Positions 60,470-64,000 of a stretch of DNA of 64,000 bases are shown piece by piece (the first letter of the stretch is position 1; each line of letters begins with the position of its first letter). Origin of the DNA: Puffinus mauretanicus (Eukaryota; Chordata; Aves; Procellariiformes; Procellariidae); assembly GCA_023333565.1 (NCBI GenBank), contig JAJKFH010000115.1, positions 310,001-374,000 of the forward strand. Direction: 5' to 3'. Position numbers and translations under genes: made by a program. The notes under the pieces were generated by a model. It saw only the letters and a list, made by a program, of their open reading frames with translations. It made no database searches and had not been told where the DNA came from.

Positions 60470-61290
60470 GAAAGTGATTTTAATAGAAATTTATAAAAGC
60501 GTGGCTTACCAGAGTTTGATGGCAAAGTTCGCTCTATTACTTACTACACATGTGAAGTACAGATCATAAGATTTTAGCAGCACTTAATCATTGACTAATT
60601 TAACATTTACAAAGTAAGTTAGTAGTCTACTACAATCACGATAGTGACTTAATTACAGATTATGCTTACTATTAGTTCACATACACAGACAGAAATATAT
60701 ATATTAATGTACAAAAGGTATACCTGTTAAAAATTCCCTTCGAGTTCAGTGAAGAAATATTCACGTGAAATGTCTCAGCATTTCTCTCAACAGGTAAGGG
60801 TTGAGCCTCGAGGAGTGAAGGGTTTCAGCCCAGGTCCCGTTGTCAGGTTTTGGCGATGGTCCTCCGAATATCGCAGACTCGAGAGGTCGCAAGCTCTGAG
60901 AGATGTCCCACTCAGAGGGAGATGCTGGGTGCAGCCCACTGTGGTCCAGGAGGGCTCAAAGGGTCTCACTTGGGACCACCGTTTGTAGGTTCGCAAGACG
61001 ATTGGCTTTAGTCATCTGTAAATTTCCATCCTGGCCACAGTCCCAGGTGGTAGTTACTAAAAATTCTCAAGGTTTCAGTGTTGTTCACTTGAGCTGCGAC
61101 CCAGATAAGGGTATCAGGGGGTGACACCTGGGCCAGGCAGTGGGAGTACGTTCCCAGCCTCAGCCATGCAGAGTTTCTGATACGGTCAAGGAGCGCTCAA
61201 TGGCCAGACTCGGTACACCACGGCCGAGGTTCCACGGGAATTTCTGAGATCATCAAGCGGCCCAGGAGAAGGGGGGGAGGAATGCACCCC
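60470..61290 (-). mobile_element. Possible LTR-like or unclassified interspersed repeat
   Basis: A block of GC-rich, CpG-containing sequence (about 60780-61290) adjoins an AT-rich part whose minus strand contains TTTATAAATTTC and ATTAAAATCA. This is the composition order of a retroviral LTR read on the minus strand. There is no coding frame, no internal ERV domain next to it and no clear TG/CA terminus or duplication that I could establish. The call rests on composition only. Confidence 0.3.
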
Positions 61291-64000
61291 CACAGATGAG
61301 CAGCTGAATTATAATCAATGCTTGCTTTCCACTAGCTGTGCTTTTGTGTTGAATGTCTTGAAGTTTATATCAATAAGGGTTTTTTTAGCAGTAAACAGCT
61401 TAAGTATCTTAAAGTCAAGTTTGTATCTTCTCATATACGAAAAATCCCATACCATCTTGATGCTGCATTTTTAAAGTATCTTAATTGTTTGAATCATCCC
61501 AAATACTTATTTTTGTATGTATAATGAAGTTATAACTTGCATAATTATATAGAAAGTTGCTGCATTTTTAGTGTACAGCTATTAAATAAAAATGTGCCTC
61601 TCCCTTACCGTATGAAAATGTAACTCTTGCCCTTTCCTCTACCCTCCAATATGAATTGAGATATAACTTCCTTAAACATTTGCATGGATTTGATGCAAGG
61701 AACTATCAATCATGAAGACTGAGTCTTTCCACATAATTACGCATCATGTATTTGTCATGGTGATAGAAAAGAAAATAGCTCTTTCATAATGTAGAGTGTC
61801 TTTGAAGATGTAGAGTAACTTCAAAGAAATGCCATATGCACAAATACCTCTCTTTTCTTCCTTTCTGTGATGAATGGCGATACAGCATTACACTGTTCCC
61901 TCTGTCTGATGGCCTTTCAAAACTTAAATAATAGATATTCCTACAAAATTGACATTTGGAGCAAAGTGAAACAAGTGATTTCTCCCCCACCATTAAGTGG
62001 GGCAGGGTTCCTTAAGATGTCAGTAAACACAGTACTTCCTTTGAAGCATCCTATTCTTGTTGTGTTTAAATAAGTGGCATTTACTTAAATAAATGGTAGT
62101 ATGCAAGATATTTGTGATACATGTGATAATGCATTGCAAGAGCAAACATTAAGGATTGAATGTCAGGAGGAAAGGGTGAAGCTATTGCAGTAGGGTCGGG
62201 TATTTCTAACAGTGATTACTCTCCCTGTCCGTCTGCCCGAATACTTCGTGTCTCCAGAGGCACCTTGATTTAGCAGAGGCACTGATTTATCAGGGAAGAC
62301 ATCTCAGCCCCTTTATCCTGTGGTCAAGAATGAGGGACAGCAGCTTCTGTCAACTTCTAGTGAACCCTGGAAAGGCAGCCAGTTTTTTCCTTTCTCCACT
62401 TTGTCCCCACTGTGTTACCAGGTGGGAATCTAGGCATCAGCCCGCTTCTGGGGTAGCGGGTACAAGCAGGCCAGTATGGGTGCCTTTAGCCTGTTGGTGT
62501 CAAGGAGGCAGACTGGCGCCCTCACCCCTCCACCCTTGGCTTTCGGAACCTGTGTATATGTACATGTGAACAAAAAATAGAAATGCAGTGCTGTAGAGAC
62601 AAAAATGCTCAAATGGAAATAATGGCTTCGTATTATTTAAAAAAAAAAAAACAACCAAAATGATTGAATAGTAGATGTATTATCTCTTTAGGGAGAAATT
62701 AATGCCTGTGCCCTACAATGCATGTTCTTTGGCAAAAATGTCAGCTTCTCTTTCACCAAATGGGCTGTGTCTGAAGCATTCTGTTAAATGCTGCTCAGGG
62801 AGGATGCAATCCTCTTGGAAAGCAGGCAGCCTGCTGGTCTCGGGTTTCAGCAGCGCACTCAAGAGCTTTTAGTTTTTACATGAAAAGCTTACTGGCAGCA
62901 GCTTCTGCGCAGGAGGACCAGGCATAATTGGATTTACTATCAAGTAGGAAGTAGGTAAGGTCTTTAGAAGGAGCTAAGAGGCTAATGTATAAGATAAAAT
63001 ATCACAAGATTTATGTGTATTTCTCTATTTCCTTGTATAAATCCCTTTGGCCTTTTCTTGGAATTTGTGAGGCTTCTTGCAGTGGGGGTGAGGGAGGGTG
63101 TACAGGCAGGTGGTGGGATGGGGTGGGCAGAAGGTGTTCTGCACCAGGGTGTGAGGTAAGAGAGAGAGTGCAGGGCTCTTTCTGGATCTCAATAAGAAAA
63201 GCCCAATAACAAATACTTTAATACAATAGCTATTTTAATAAGATAAAATAAAAAGAAGAATACAGATTGCAAGTGAATCGTATGTCCCTTCAGATGCTGG
63301 GTGCCCTGCGTTCGTGCAACATCAGATGGAGCCTGGATCAGTTTTCCGATGGTGCTGCACAGATCCTGTCTGTGGAGAAGTTCCCCCTTTTTGGTCATTC
63401 AAGCTATTATGTGATTTTCTTGCAAGAAATCAACTCTAGTAATCATTTCTACTGTCAAATAGAATGGAGGTTCACATGAGAACTTCTTGCTGCACTTCTA
63501 GATAACTACGAGGACAGGTAGGCAGGGTAATTGCTGGTACAGAGTGGGAGCTGCCTGCAGGCTCCTCGTCTACGACAATCTGGCTGTGTTTGTTCTGTGC
63601 CAAGGTGTTGTGCAGCACAGCCTGAAGCCGCACTGGATGGGCAGCACAGGTCTGGGTCTACCCAGGTTAACTGTTACGTGGATCACTGTCTCCTTGATGT
63701 ATGATGGTCTCCTGGTCAGGATTAGTACGGGGGGCTGCCCAAACATGTGTTTTGTTGGCTATGGGGCCCCACTATTAGGTACCTGCCCAAACACAGCACA
63801 TGCTGCCTGCTCTGGATGCAGCTGGTTGGAAAATGGTTGCTACAGTTTAGGTTTGCATGTAGGATCATGGAGCAGAAGAGGACCTGTGGCACAACACTAC
63901 ATAGCCACAACACTGCAGCTATCTGGTTCCAGCTCGACGTATGACATAAATCACCATACATTTTCTAGAAGTGAGGACTGACTTGCTGCATAGGTAGGGC

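Larger units (their letters stand above)
55971..64000 (+). other. PIGN: PIGN intron after coding exon 11 (continues past window)
   Basis: At least 8 kb. It has a 24-base poly-T (56265-56288), an unexplained antisense open frame (59158-59643), an LTR-like block (about 60470-61290) and a second block with similar traits near 63190-63560. I saw no sequence matching the next PIGN exon. Confidence 0.65.

Overview
The window looks like part of a bird (avian, or at least sauropsid) nuclear genome. The evidence is long AT-rich introns, a GC-rich CpG-island promoter, and three CR1-type LINE copies. The best preserved of these ends in the typical CR1 octamer-like ATTCTATG repeat. There are no bacterial operons, no CRISPR arrays and no convincing tRNA or rRNA genes.

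Two divergent genes account for nearly all recognisable coding sequence. On the minus strand, 4545-5058 is the first coding exon of RELCH (KIAA1468, the LisH/HEAT-repeat Rab11-binding protein); 1-4544 is its first intron. On the plus strand, PIGN (GPI ethanolamine phosphate transferase 1) begins with a probable noncoding exon ending at 5530. Its coding part starts at 21396 and continues in eleven further exons to 55970. Together the twelve coding exons encode about 393 residues, the N-terminal luminal catalytic domain. All visible junctions are GT-AG and every exon phase closes. The remaining C-terminal multi-membrane-span exons lie beyond 64000. The same head-to-head arrangement is known in mammals, and the shared CpG island holds a TCTCGCGAGA palindrome, ETS-type sites, GC boxes and a YY1-type AAGATGGCGGC at the RELCH start codon.

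Layout: 1-4544 RELCH intron 1; 4545-5058 RELCH exon 1; about 5059-5530 bidirectional promoter; 5531-21362 long PIGN intron with an isolated CpG island (about 11150-11400) and a strong pre-miRNA-like hairpin (11504-11569); 21363-55970 PIGN coding exons separated by introns. Within those introns are two antisense CR1 fragments (about 34780-35205 and 39985-40600) and one 3.4 kb sense CR1 (about 48405-51860). That CR1 carries a decayed ORF1 esterase-like domain and a decayed ORF2 endonuclease/reverse transcriptase. From 55971 to the end is PIGN intron sequence with an unexplained 162-codon antisense open frame and possible LTR-like blocks.

No clear new biological system was found. The items most worth checking are the hairpin and the orphan CpG island in PIGN intron 1, the antisense open frame at 59158-59643, and the LTR-like block near 60470-61290.
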